Shown here piece by piece: positions 1-8,385 of a stretch of 64,000 nucleotides of DNA. Origin of the DNA: Thermoanaerobaculia bacterium (lineage in GTDB: Bacteria > Acidobacteriota > Thermoanaerobaculia > Multivoradales > Multivoraceae); contig JAJEBV010000031.1 in NCBI GenBank assembly GCA_022822365.1, positions 1-64,000 on the forward strand, given 5' to 3'. The translations under genes were made by a program, and so were the position numbers. The notes under the pieces were generated by a model. It saw only the letters and a list, made by a program, of their open reading frames with translations, had not been told where the DNA came from and ran no database searches. How positions within the stretch are numbered: position 1 is the stretch's first letter; every line of letters begins with the position of its first letter.

Positions 1-101
1 AACCGAACTCAAGCTGCGACGGAGTACACTCTGTCTTCACGGGTCTCGCTCCTGTGGACTGTCCAAATGCTTGACAACACTTGGATTATCCGCGGGAAGA
101 G

Positions 102-136
102 GCCCGATCTCAAATCACCCCGTGAGATATGCGGGC
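102..136 (-). terminator. Putative hairpin downstream of the cytochrome c/PhoD-like gene
   Basis: Arms GCCCG-ATCTCA (102-112) and TGAGAT...CGGGC (123-136) pair around a 10-base loop with a 3-base bulge. The hairpin begins seven bases beyond the stop codon of the minus-strand gene. No T-run follows, so intrinsic termination is only possible. The rest of 1-142 shows no gene I can support. Confidence 0.35.
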
Positions 137-142
137 TAGCGT

Positions 143-1555
143 CTACTTCGGCTGCAACTCCGACAAGCGCAGCGTCTGGCGCAGCAGGCGCCGGTTCGCC
201 ACGCTCCGGACCTCCACCCGGACCTCGGGGTCGGCGGCGGTCCAGTCGACCTCGATGTAGCCGAAGCCCGGCTCGCGCGTGGCCTGGCCGACGCGGTGCC
301 GGTTCGGGCCGATCCCGGCCGTCCCGCGGCGGTTCAACGGACCGGACGTGAAGTCCCATAGGGGATAGGGCGCCTCGCCGTCGAGGCGCGAGACGTCCGC
401 CCAGGGAGTGTCGCCGCTCAGCAGCAGGACGCCGGTCGCGCCTGTGTCCCGGACCAGGTCGATCAGCCGCTGGCGCTCGTTCGGCATGTTCGCCCAGCTT
501 TCCCGGCCGGTGAACTCCATGACGAAGGGGATGCTGGTGGCGATCAGGCGCAGGTCGGCCGGCTGCCGGAGCTGTTCTTCGAGCCAGCGCCACTGCCCCT
601 CGCTCAGCATCCGGGCCCGCTCGTGGTCGTTCGCGAGGTAGGGGCCCATGCCCAGCAGTTCCCGCCTCCGGGCTTCGTCGGGCGATACGCGCCAGAGCGG
701 CCCACGGCCGTACCGGGTATCCAGCAGGATGACCTGAAGGCGCCGGCCCGGCGGTCCGAAGCGTTGCGCAGTGTAGACGCCTTGCTGTTGCCGTCGCGGC
801 GATCCGGAGGGTTCATTCCAGAAGTCCAGGAAGACCTCTTGCGACTCGGCCCGCTTGTCGAAGTCGGCGCCGCCGTCCTCGCGGCCGAAGTCCAGGTCGT
901 TCCAGGTTGCCAGGAAGCGGCTCTGCCGGCGCAGCTCGGCGAACCCCGGCTTCGCCGTCAGCTTGTCGTACTGCAGGCGGAGTTGCTGCATGTCTTCCGT
1001 GCCGGCCAGGACGCTGTTGCCGAGCATCAACGTGAGCTGGGGCCTGAGCGCGAGCACGGTGTCCCAGACCGGCTGCGCCCGGTCCTGGTCGGCGCTGGAA
1101 CCGAAGGCGATGCGGCTGACGACCTCCCGGGTCAACGTGTCGGCGGCCCGGCGGCGCCGGTGGAGGGACCAGACGTAGGCCGTCAGTGCATCGACGTCGC
1201 CTTCGTCGAGTTCCATGCCGCCTAGCGGCCACATTTCGTACTTGCCGCCAAACCGGCGGCCCGCGCCGTGGCGGAAGCCGGTTTCGATCGCGTTGCGCAC
1301 GGCGGCAAGCGATCCGTCGCCGTGAAGCCACTCCTCGTCCGTCAGGTCCGGGCCGCGGCGGTTCCCCTGGCCTTCCCAGTGGTGGCACACCGGGCACGTG
1401 CCGCCTCGGTAGATCACCGCGCCCCGTTCGACTGCCGTCGGGTCGGCGGCGCCGAGGGCGGGTCCGGCCGCCGAAGCGAGGAGGATCACGGGGAGGACGC
1501 CCAGAGGGAGAAACCGGCGCCGGCGGCGCCGGACATCGGACCCGATGCGCGGCAT
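143..1555 (-). CDS. Exported c-type cytochrome fused to a degenerate PhoD-like phosphatase domain
   Basis: A 470-residue exported protein. The ATG at 1555 places an Arg-rich n-region and a hydrophobic stretch (about 15-35) at the N-terminus as a signal peptide. An upstream in-frame start at 1624 would add 23 residues that do not look like a leader. Residues 45-130 are a small cytochrome c with CPVCH at 54-58 and candidate axial Met107 or Met113. Residues 145-470 match the alkaline phosphatase D/metallophosphatase family closely, but the positions where I expect metal ligands are changed: FGSS for FGSC (150-153), GNS for GDN (178-180), WNDLD for WDDHD (217-221) and GDTP for GD-x-H (381-384). 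The protein probably binds heme in the periplasm but is unlikely to be an active phosphatase. Divergent from the carbonic anhydrase gene. Confidence 0.8.
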   Translation of the reverse strand: MPRIGSDVRRRRRRFLPLGVLPVILLASAAGPALGAADPTAVERGAVIYRGGTCPVCHHWEGQGNRRGPDLTDEEWLHGDGSLAAVRNAIETGFRHGAGRRFGGKYEMWPLGGMELDEGDVDALTAYVWSLHRRRRAADTLTREVVSRIAFGSSADQDRAQPVWDTVLALRPQLTLMLGNSVLAGTEDMQQLRLQYDKLTAKPGFAELRRQSRFLATWNDLDFGREDGGADFDKRAESQEVFLDFWNEPSGSPRRQQQGVYTAQRFGPPGRRLQVILLDTRYGRGPLWRVSPDEARRRELLGMGPYLANDHERARMLSEGQWRWLEEQLRQPADLRLIATSIPFVMEFTGRESWANMPNERQRLIDLVRDTGATGVLLLSGDTPWADVSRLDGEAPYPLWDFTSGPLNRRGTAGIGPNRHRVGQATREPGFGYIEVDWTAADPEVRVEVRSVANRRLLRQTLRLSELQPK

Positions 1556-1668
1556 GGGCGGGAATGTACCGCACGGGCGGACCGCGTCGCCTCGCGGGCG
1601 GCGCGCCGCAGATCGGGAGTTCACCAGGGCGGGTTCACAAGGGGGGTTCGGGGTATCGTTCCGCCCCG

Positions 1669-2358
1669 ATGTGTGGGAAGTTCAAAGTACCCGCATGGGG
1701 CTATGAGGCGCACAACGGCCCGGCGGTCTGGGGGCAACTCGACCCGGTGTACCAGGTGTGTTCCCTGGGAGGGGAGCAGTCGCCGATCGACTTGAGCCGC
1801 GCCCGGCGTGAGAAGCTCGTTCCCGTCGGCTTCGACTACCGGTCGTCGCCGGCAACCGTCGAGAACACCGGGCACTCGATCCAGGTCAACCCGGCTTCCG
1901 GCAACGGCATCGTTCTCGACGGAGTGCGATACGAGCTGGAGCAGTTCCACTTTCACCACGCCGCCGAGCACACGGTCGAGGGCGTTCGCCTGCCGCTGGA
2001 GATGCACTTCGTGCACCGGAGCGAAGGCGGCGCGCTGGCCGTTGTCGGGGTCCTGTTCCACGAGGGACCCGAGAACCGGGCCCTGGCGACGTTCTGGGAC
2101 CCTCTGCCCGCCGAGGCCGGGCCGCCCCGCGCCGTTCCGGAGGCGGTCGAGGTGCCGGCCCTGCTGCCTGAGCGCCGCACGACCTGGCGGTACCGCGGTT
2201 CGCTCACCACGCCGCCGTGCACGGAAGGCGTCGCCTGGATCGTCCTGACCGAGACACTGACGCTGTCGGCCGGCCAGATCGAGGCCTTCGCGGCGATCTT
2301 TCCGAACAACTACCGGCCGGTGCAGCCGCTGGGCGATCGCGTACTCGTTCGCGGATGA
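1669..2358 (+). CDS. Alpha-class carbonic anhydrase without an obvious signal peptide
   Basis: A 229-residue alpha carbonic anhydrase, which hydrates CO2 to bicarbonate. The zinc ligands are visible as FHFH (His94, His96) and EMHFVH (His113). His69 in the ENTGH motif is the likely proton shuttle, Glu100 lies in AAEH, and the LTTPPCTE motif carries the active-site Thr. Cys31 and the Cys of PPC match the usual disulfide pair, which points to an extracytoplasmic ancestor. The ATG at 1669 begins MCGKFKVPAW directly at the fold. The frame stays open upstream to 1186, but that stretch is Arg/Gly-rich and antisense to the neighbouring gene, with no leader-like segment. Either the enzyme is cytoplasmic or the leader was lost. 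Confidence 0.88.
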   Translation: MCGKFKVPAWGYEAHNGPAVWGQLDPVYQVCSLGGEQSPIDLSRARREKLVPVGFDYRSSPATVENTGHSIQVNPASGNGIVLDGVRYELEQFHFHHAAEHTVEGVRLPLEMHFVHRSEGGALAVVGVLFHEGPENRALATFWDPLPAEAGPPRAVPEAVEVPALLPERRTTWRYRGSLTTPPCTEGVAWIVLTETLTLSAGQIEAFAAIFPNNYRPVQPLGDRVLVRG

Positions 2359-2363
2359 GGCCG

Positions 2364-2385
2364 CGGGCCGCTAGTTTGCGGCCCG
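2364..2385. terminator. Bidirectional terminator-like hairpin between convergent genes
   Basis: CGGGCCGC (2364-2371) and GCGGCCCG (2378-2385) form a perfect 8-bp stem with loop TAGTTT. The stop codon of the minus-strand Tm-1-like gene (CTA at 2371-2373) lies at the stem-loop junction, six bases after the stop of the carbonic anhydrase gene. Confidence 0.5.
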
Positions 2386-3609
2386 TACCAGCCGCAGCAT
2401 GGCGTCGCTGACCGCGTAGGAGAACCGCGGGTCGTTGATGTTCGCGTCGACCTCGGTGACGGGGACCGCCCGCCGCAGGTTCTCGCGCAGGGCATGGAAC
2501 AGCGCGTCGTCGGCAGCCGGGTCGTGGAACGGTCCGCCGGGGGCCGAGAGCGTGGAGACGCCGCCCAGCGGCAGGTAGACCTCGACCGGGCCGGTGGAGG
2601 CGTTCAGCTTGGCGGCGAGGACCTGGCCGAGCTCGGCGGACTCTTCGCGCGACGTGCGCATCAGGGTCATGTTGTCGCTCTGGCGGTGGAAGGTGCGGCC
2701 CTCGAACTCTGCCGGAACGGTGTCCCGGGCGAAGAAGCTGACCATGTCGAGGCAGCCGGGCACGACGATGGCGGGCGTTCCGCTCCTGGCCGCCGCCTCC
2801 AGCCGGGAGGGTCCGGCGGTGCGTACGCCGCCGACCAGTTCATCCGCGCACTCCGTGGTCGTCAGGTCGAGGACGCCGCGTACGAAGCCGGCCTCGATCA
2901 GACTCTCCATCGTGCGGCCGCCGGCGCCCGTGGCCTGGAAGACGAGTACCTCGAGCCCCTCCGTCTCCAGTTGGCGCCGGCAGGCATCCACGCAGGAGGT
3001 GGCGCTCCTGAACGTCGAGGCCGCGATCAGGGGACGGTCGTCGCCGCCTTCGATCTCGACCCGGGCCATGGCGCAGATTGCCGCGGCGGCGCGGCTCAGG
3101 ACCTGCCGGCTGATCCGGTTGATGCCGTCGATGTCGACGATCGACGGCACCATGACGATGTCCTTGACGCCGACGTAGCCGGAGGCGTCTCCGCCGGCCA
3201 TGGTCGACACCATGACCTTGGGTACGCCCAGGGGTAGGGCGCGCATCGCGGTCGTCGCCATCGCCGTGCCGGCGCGGCCGCCGAGACCGACGATCGCGTC
3301 GAAGCTCTCCCGCCGGTAGCTGCGCCGGACGACCTCCTCGGCGCCGGCGGACATGGCCGCGATCGCGCGCTTGCGGTCGGCCGCCTGCGCGAGTTGCTCG
3401 ACCTTCTCGCCGCCTGCGCAGGCGACCTCGCGACGGCTCACGTCGGGAAGCCAGCTTCCGTCGAGTGCGGGCTCGCCGAGCACGCCGAGGTCGATGACGA
3501 ACGCCCGGCAGCCCCAGTCGCGGACGATGCGGTCCACGAGATAGGAGGCTTCGCCGCCCTTCGTGTCGAGGGTCGCCAGGACGGCGATCGTGCAGGGGGC
3601 CTGAGGCAC
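2371..3609 (-). CDS. Tm-1-like ATP-binding protein (UPF0261 family)
   Basis: A 412-residue protein of the UPF0261/Tm-1-like family. The N-terminus (CTIAVLATLDTKGGEA) is the family hallmark, and the middle holds the GLGGRAGTAMAT and VSTMAGGDASGYVG signatures. The C-terminal half from about residue 200 carries FQATGAGGRTMESLI and the PGCLDMVSFF motif of the TIM-barrel-like second domain. Plant Tm-1 uses this fold to bind viral replicase, and the bacterial role is unknown; some members accompany catabolic clusters. No signal peptide, so cytoplasmic. Length is usual for the family. It stands alone, convergent with the carbonic anhydrase gene and divergent from the next gene. Confidence 0.85.
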   Translation of the reverse strand: MPQAPCTIAVLATLDTKGGEASYLVDRIVRDWGCRAFVIDLGVLGEPALDGSWLPDVSRREVACAGGEKVEQLAQAADRKRAIAAMSAGAEEVVRRSYRRESFDAIVGLGGRAGTAMATTAMRALPLGVPKVMVSTMAGGDASGYVGVKDIVMVPSIVDIDGINRISRQVLSRAAAAICAMARVEIEGGDDRPLIAASTFRSATSCVDACRRQLETEGLEVLVFQATGAGGRTMESLIEAGFVRGVLDLTTTECADELVGGVRTAGPSRLEAAARSGTPAIVVPGCLDMVSFFARDTVPAEFEGRTFHRQSDNMTLMRTSREESAELGQVLAAKLNASTGPVEVYLPLGGVSTLSAPGGPFHDPAADDALFHALRENLRRAVPVTEVDANINDPRFSYAVSDAMLRLVRAAN

Positions 3610-3696
3610 AGCAGACCCATCCTACGGAGGGGAGGCTCTCGAAGACAAGATCCCGGCGTGTAGGATCGGCGACCGCCCGCGCCACGAGAACCCTTC

Positions 3697-6636
3697 ATGA
3701 AGTACGCCGTCTCCCAGACTCTCGGCCTGGCACTGGCTCTTTGCCTGGCTCCCGCGCTCGGCGCCGGGGCGAACGCGCAGGAGTTGATGCCGGATCACGA
3801 CGCCTCGCGCCGGGAGCGGCTCGACTACGCGGGGGAGCGCTTCCGCACGCCGGAGGGATTCGCGGTGGAATCGGCGGCCGCGGCCGGCCTGTTCGGTTCG
3901 GTCGTGAACATGACCTTCGACGCCGCGGGCAGGCCGTTGCTGGCGCTTGAGGGCGAAGGACTGGTGCTGCTCGAGGACGGCGACGGCGACGGCCTGTACG
4001 ACCGGCGCATCGACCTCGCTCCCCAGGTCGAGACCGCGCACGGTCTGCACGTCCTGGGGCCGGGCGACCTGCTCGTGCACGCGAACGGCCGCGGCCGGCT
4101 GGCCGAAGCGGCGGGAGTCGAGGGCAGACCCGGGAGCGGCGGCGCGGTCGACGATACCGGTCTCTACCGGCTGCGCGACACGGACGGCGACGACCGGGTG
4201 GATGACGTCGAGCGGATCGCTCCCGCGAACGGCCGGATCCAGGAGCACGGACCGCACACGATCGCCCGCGGTCCCGACGGCGGCCTCTACGTCCTCTACG
4301 GCAACTACTCGTCGCCCGAGGTCGCGCTCGCGCCGACCTCGCCACTGCGCGAGCTGCAGGAGGATCAACTCCTGCCGCCGATCCTCGACCCGCGGGGCCA
4401 TGCGAACAGCCTGCGCGCGCCGGGTGGGACGATCTACCGCCTGGACCTGGATACCAACACCTGGGAGCGGCTCTCGGGAGGCCTGCGCAACCCCTTCGAT
4501 CTGGCGATCGGCGCGGCGGGAGAGATCTTCGCCTACGAGGCGGACATGGAGTGGGACCGCGGACTGCCCTGGTTCCGGCCCACCCGGGTCGTCCACCTGA
4601 TTCCCGCGGGCGACTACGGCTGGCGCACGGGGTCGGGCAAGATCGCGTTCCACGAAATCGACACGCTGCCCGGCGTGGTCGACCTCGGCCGCGGCTCGCC
4701 GGTGGGCGTCGCCTTCTACTACCACCACGCCTATCCAGGTCGCTACCAGGGCGCCTACTTCATGGGCGACTGGTCGCGGGGCCGGATCCGGGTCCTCTTC
4801 CCCGAACGGACCGGCGCCACCTGGACCGGCGAGGCCCACGACTTCGTCCTCGGCGAACCGCTGAACGTGACGGATCTCGATGTCGGACCGGACGGCTTCC
4901 TCTACTTCGCCACCGGCGGCCGCGGAACGTCGGGCGGCCTCTACCGGGTGAGCTACGAGCGGACGGGCGAGGCGGTCACGGCCACGGGCTCGGAGGCCGC
5001 GGTACGCCAGCCGATGCCCCGCTCCGGCTGGGGCAGAGAGGCGATCCGGCGCGCTCGCGGCGAGGCGGGCGCGAACTGGGCGCCGGGGCTGTGGACGGTC
5101 GTCCGCGATGCTGGACGGGAGCCGATGGACCGCATCCGCGCGCTGGAACTGCTCCAGGTGCATGGTCCGCGACCGACGCTGGAGGAAGCGGCGGCGCTCC
5201 TCGACTCGGACGCGCCGCTGGTGCGCGCGGCCGCGGCAACCCTGCTCGGCGCGCAGCCGTTTGCCGAGGCGCAGGAACCCCTGCGCGGCGCTCTCGGCGA
5301 CGCCGACCCGCTGGTCGCCCGGCGGGCGGCCGAGTCCCTGGTGCGCTCCGGCCTCGATCTGCGCGCCCGGGGCATCGAGGTCGCAACCTCCGATGCCCTC
5401 TACGGCCTGCTCGACCACGAGGACCGGTTCCTCCGCTACGCGGCCCGGGAAGCGATCCAGCGCATCCCTCATGGCTACTGGGTCGACCAGGCGTTCATGG
5501 CCTCTCCGGGCCAGCGGCCTCGCGGCTACTTCGAGGCGGCGCTGGCGATGATCTACAGCCTGGAACACAAGATCGAGTACAACTTCCTGACGGGCAGCCT
5601 GATCCGGGTCGCCGGCGCCGATCTCGACGTGGAAGCCGAGCTCGATTTCCTGCGCCTGGTCGAGATTGCCTTGATTCGCGACCCGGCGCCGGATGCTCCC
5701 GGACGCGACGAATTCCGGGCCGGCCTCGGTCAGGCCCTGGTTGGTCGGTACCCGCACGCCGACGACCGGACGAACCGCCAGCTTGAGCGATTGCTCGCGT
5801 ACCTGCAGCCGGACGGGGCCCTGGCGAAGATGGTCGATCGCCTGGAAGATGACCGGCCGCCGGAGGAGCGGATCCACACCGCCTACTGCCTGCGCGTGAT
5901 GGATCAGGGCTGGACGCCGGAACTGCGTGCCCGGGTCGTGGCCTGGTTCGACGACGCCCGGGGCTTCCGGGGCGCGGCCAGCATGGAGGGCTACGTCGAC
6001 GCCATCTGGAGCGACGTCCTGGACCGGTTCCCGGACGAGGACCGGACGGCAGCCGAGGAACGGCTCGAGAGCCGGCGGGCCGAGCGTGCGCGGCGCGCGG
6101 CCGCGCTCGTCAGCGAAGTCGAGGGCGACCGCCTGGGGAGGAGCGACCTCGCCCAGATGAGCTTCGAGGAACTCGCGGAGTACCTGGAGTACGACGTGAT
6201 GGCCTACGAGCGCTACAACCCCGAGCAGGGCGAGCGGGTGTTCCACCGCGCGCGCTGCTCGGCCTGTCACGTCTTCGGCGACATCGGCCGCGGCGGCGGC
6301 CCGGACCTGTCGACCGTCATCAAGCGCTTCCGCCGCCGTGAAGTCCTGGAGTCGATCATGTTCCCGTCGCGGGTCATCTCGGACCAGTACCAGGCGGTCG
6401 ACGTCGAGCTCGACGACGGCAGCCTGCACAGCGGCATGGTGGTCGAGGACACGGCCGAACGGCTGACCCTGGTCAACGCGAACGGCGACCGCCTCGACCT
6501 GGACAAGGCGCGGCTCCGGAGCCGCGAACCCTCCACGCTCTCGATCATGCCGGAGGGCCTGCTCGACACGATGACCCTGAGCGATCTGGCCAGTCTGATC
6601 CGATTCCTGGACGAGGGGGCTGACGAGGCGCCCTAG
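3697..6636 (+). CDS. Exported beta-propeller/HEAT/cytochrome c protein (PVC-type heme-binding family)
   Basis: A 979-residue exported protein with a clear signal peptide (about 1-27, ending GANAQ). Residues 40-440 resemble the soluble-glucose-dehydrogenase-like beta-propeller, with GPHTIARGPDGGLYV and the GLRNPFDLAIG motif. Residues about 460-600 contain HEAT-like helical repeats (PTLEEAAALLDSDAPLVRAA and following). The C-terminus is a cytochrome c domain with CSACH at 854-858 and the usual PDLSTVIKRF and SRVISDQYQ segments after it. Proteins of this layout are common in Planctomycetes, Verrucomicrobia and Acidobacteria and are thought to oxidise sugars or other polyols in the periplasm. The substrate here is unknown. 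Its stop codon lies in the first copy of a 25-bp tandem repeat. Confidence 0.85.
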   Translation: MKYAVSQTLGLALALCLAPALGAGANAQELMPDHDASRRERLDYAGERFRTPEGFAVESAAAAGLFGSVVNMTFDAAGRPLLALEGEGLVLLEDGDGDGLYDRRIDLAPQVETAHGLHVLGPGDLLVHANGRGRLAEAAGVEGRPGSGGAVDDTGLYRLRDTDGDDRVDDVERIAPANGRIQEHGPHTIARGPDGGLYVLYGNYSSPEVALAPTSPLRELQEDQLLPPILDPRGHANSLRAPGGTIYRLDLDTNTWERLSGGLRNPFDLAIGAAGEIFAYEADMEWDRGLPWFRPTRVVHLIPAGDYGWRTGSGKIAFHEIDTLPGVVDLGRGSPVGVAFYYHHAYPGRYQGAYFMGDWSRGRIRVLFPERTGATWTGEAHDFVLGEPLNVTDLDVGPDGFLYFATGGRGTSGGLYRVSYERTGEAVTATGSEAAVRQPMPRSGWGREAIRRARGEAGANWAPGLWTVVRDAGREPMDRIRALELLQVHGPRPTLEEAAALLDSDAPLVRAAAATLLGAQPFAEAQEPLRGALGDADPLVARRAAESLVRSGLDLRARGIEVATSDALYGLLDHEDRFLRYAAREAIQRIPHGYWVDQAFMASPGQRPRGYFEAALAMIYSLEHKIEYNFLTGSLIRVAGADLDVEAELDFLRLVEIALIRDPAPDAPGRDEFRAGLGQALVGRYPHADDRTNRQLERLLAYLQPDGALAKMVDRLEDDRPPEERIHTAYCLRVMDQGWTPELRARVVAWFDDARGFRGAASMEGYVDAIWSDVLDRFPDEDRTAAEERLESRRAERARRAAALVSEVEGDRLGRSDLAQMSFEELAEYLEYDVMAYERYNPEQGERVFHRARCSACHVFGDIGRGGGPDLSTVIKRFRRREVLESIMFPSRVISDQYQAVDVELDDGSLHSGMVVEDTAERLTLVNANGDRLDLDKARLRSREPSTLSIMPEGLLDTMTLSDLASLIRFLDEGADEAP

Positions 6637-6749
6637 TCCTGCGGCGCCGGAGGCGCCCTAGGTCTGCGGCGCCAGAGGCGCCCTGGTCCTGCGGCGCCGG
6701 AGGCGCCCTAGGTCTGCGGCGCCAGAGGCGCCCTAGTCCGGCGGCGCCA
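6625..6749. repeat. Five tandem 25-bp repeats spanning two convergent gene ends
   Basis: Five consecutive 25-bp units begin at 6625, 6650, 6675, 6700 and 6725, each with the frame GAGGCGCCCT...GCGGCGCC. Units 2 and 4 are identical and unit 3 differs from unit 1 by a single base, giving a 50-bp higher-order period. Each unit carries two GGCGCC palindromes that can form hairpins, and four of the five carry CTAG. The stop of the plus gene (6634-6636) is in unit 1 and the stop of the sulfatase (6733-6735) is in unit 5. Confidence 0.95.
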
Positions 6750-8385
6750 GGGGTTGGGAGTCGTCGCCGCGGATCGCCTCGAGTTCCGCGGTCAGCCTCT
6801 CCACGATGTCGGGCCGGTCGAGGTAGAGGTCGTTCGTCTCGGCCGGATCGGCGACGAGTTCGTAGAGCTGCCCGGCGGCGCCGCCGGGTTCAGGGGTGAG
6901 TTGCCGCGGTTGGGTGAAGCCGCCCGAGCCGAGCCCCTCGATCAGCTTCCACTTCCGGGCAGCCTCCGGGCCGTTCCGGTCGTGGGAACGGATGGCGAAC
7001 ATCCCGCGCGAGCTGTGGTGAATCAGCGAGTTGCGGGGCGCCTGCGCGTCCTCTTCGCCGCGGAGCAGAGCTCCGAGATCGACGCTGTCCTCGGCGACTC
7101 CATCGGGAACCTCGGCCTCCAGGATGGAGGTCACGGTGCGGAAGACGTCGACCAGGCCGGCCAGTTCTCCGCGCACCGAGCCGGCAGGGATACGGCCCGG
7201 CCATCGGGCCAGGAAGGGGACGCGGTGGCCGCCCTCGTGGATGTCGGCCTTCTGGCCCCGCAGCGATCCGTTCGCGCGGTGCCCGGTCTGCTCGATGTCC
7301 GCTTCGATCCAGTGGGCGCCGTTGTCGCTCGTGAAGAGGACCAGAGTGTTCGAGGCGAGATCGAGCGAGTCGAGAGCGTCGAGCAGGCGGCCGACGCCGG
7401 CGTCGACCTGAGCGACGAAGTCGCCGTAGACGCCGGCGCCGCTCGCGTCTTCGAACTCCGGCAGCGGCATCCAGGGCGTGTGGGGCGAGGGCAGCGGCAG
7501 GTAGAGGAAGAAGGGCCGGCCGTCGTCGGCCGCCGCGCGCTCCTCCAGGTAGCCGCCAGCCCGATCGAAGAGGACCGGAGTCACCTGGAGGAAGTCGAAG
7601 CCGGGGGCGATGTCGCCGGCGCGCCAGTAGCCGCCTCCTCCGTACCGCCGCATTGAACTGTCCTCGACCGTTTCGGTCGCCGCCTCGAACACGCCCTCGT
7701 CCTCGATGTAGAGGTACGGCTCCATGTCGAGAGAAGCGGGGATCCCGAAGTAGTGCTCGAAGCCGGCGCTGAGCGGCCCCGGGCGAAGCGGGGCGTCGTA
7801 GTCGGTCCGGCCGGGCTCCCCGTCGTCCGGAGCCGGATCGGCGCCGAGGCCGAGATGCCACTTGCCGATGCCGGCGGTGGCGTAGCCGAGGGACTGGAGG
7901 AACCCTGGCAGGGTGACGCGCTCCGGTTCGAGCAGGGCGGTGGATCGCCCGTTCAGCACGCCGCGCTTCAGCCTGGAGCGCCAGGCGTAGCGGCCGGTGA
8001 GGAGCGCGTAGCGGGTCGGCGTGCAGACCGACGACGGACTGTGGGCGTCCGTCAGCCGTACGCCCTCGTTCGCGAGCCGGTCGAGGTTGGGGGTCGGGAT
8101 CCGCGAATCCGGGTTGTAGGCGCCGATGTCCCCGTAGCCGAGGTCGTCGGCGAGGATCAGCAGGATGTTCGGCCGCTCGGGTTCCGGCACGTTGTCCGGT
8201 GCGGGCTCTGTCACGCAAGCCTGGAGCAGCACCGTGGCGATGGCTGCGCAGGTCGCGACGGCCAGCGGGCCTGGAAGCGTTCGGTGGCGCGTTGGTTGGT
8301 ACAGTCTGCGACTCCCTTCCGCGCCGATCGTACCCGCCGTACCTTTCCATGCCTCCCAAGCCGCGCAAGAGGTCCCGGCGCTCAC
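6733..8385 (-). CDS. Sulfatase of the formylglycine-dependent family, probable lipoprotein
   Basis: A type I sulfatase of up to 550 residues. It has the N-terminal metal-binding PNILLILADDLGYGD motif (Asp80, Asp81) and the CTPTRYALLTGR signature (121-132), whose Cys121 would be converted to formylglycine. A hydrophobic stretch ends in the lipobox LQAC (Cys57), so the mature enzyme is probably a lipid-anchored periplasmic arylsulfatase. The ATG at 8385 would overlap the divergent chorismate mutase start at 8349. An alternative is a CTG at 8304, preceded by GAAGGGAG at seven bases, which would give a more normal-length lipoprotein leader. No formylglycine-generating enzyme or SusCD pair is nearby, so the substrate cannot be inferred. 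Confidence 0.88.
   Translation of the reverse strand: MSAGTSCAAWEAWKGTAGTIGAEGSRRLYQPTRHRTLPGPLAVATCAAIATVLLQACVTEPAPDNVPEPERPNILLILADDLGYGDIGAYNPDSRIPTPNLDRLANEGVRLTDAHSPSSVCTPTRYALLTGRYAWRSRLKRGVLNGRSTALLEPERVTLPGFLQSLGYATAGIGKWHLGLGADPAPDDGEPGRTDYDAPLRPGPLSAGFEHYFGIPASLDMEPYLYIEDEGVFEAATETVEDSSMRRYGGGGYWRAGDIAPGFDFLQVTPVLFDRAGGYLEERAAADDGRPFFLYLPLPSPHTPWMPLPEFEDASGAGVYGDFVAQVDAGVGRLLDALDSLDLASNTLVLFTSDNGAHWIEADIEQTGHRANGSLRGQKADIHEGGHRVPFLARWPGRIPAGSVRGELAGLVDVFRTVTSILEAEVPDGVAEDSVDLGALLRGEEDAQAPRNSLIHHSSRGMFAIRSHDRNGPEAARKWKLIEGLGSGGFTQPRQLTPEPGGAAGQLYELVADPAETNDLYLDRPDIVERLTAELEAIRGDDSQPLAPPD

Noticed and set aside
1186..1668. A 161-residue N-terminal extension of the carbonic anhydrase.
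   Set aside because: It is antisense to the cytochrome gene, Arg/Gly-rich and lacks a leader; the ATG at 1669 starts at the fold.
3622..6429. A 935-residue reading frame antisense to the beta-propeller/cytochrome gene.
   Set aside because: High-GC antisense frames are commonly open. The product is Val/Glu/Arg-rich with no recognisable motif, and the plus-strand gene is well supported.
6625..6749. A CRISPR array from the repeat spacing.
   Set aside because: The units are directly adjacent with no unique spacers and no cas genes are nearby.
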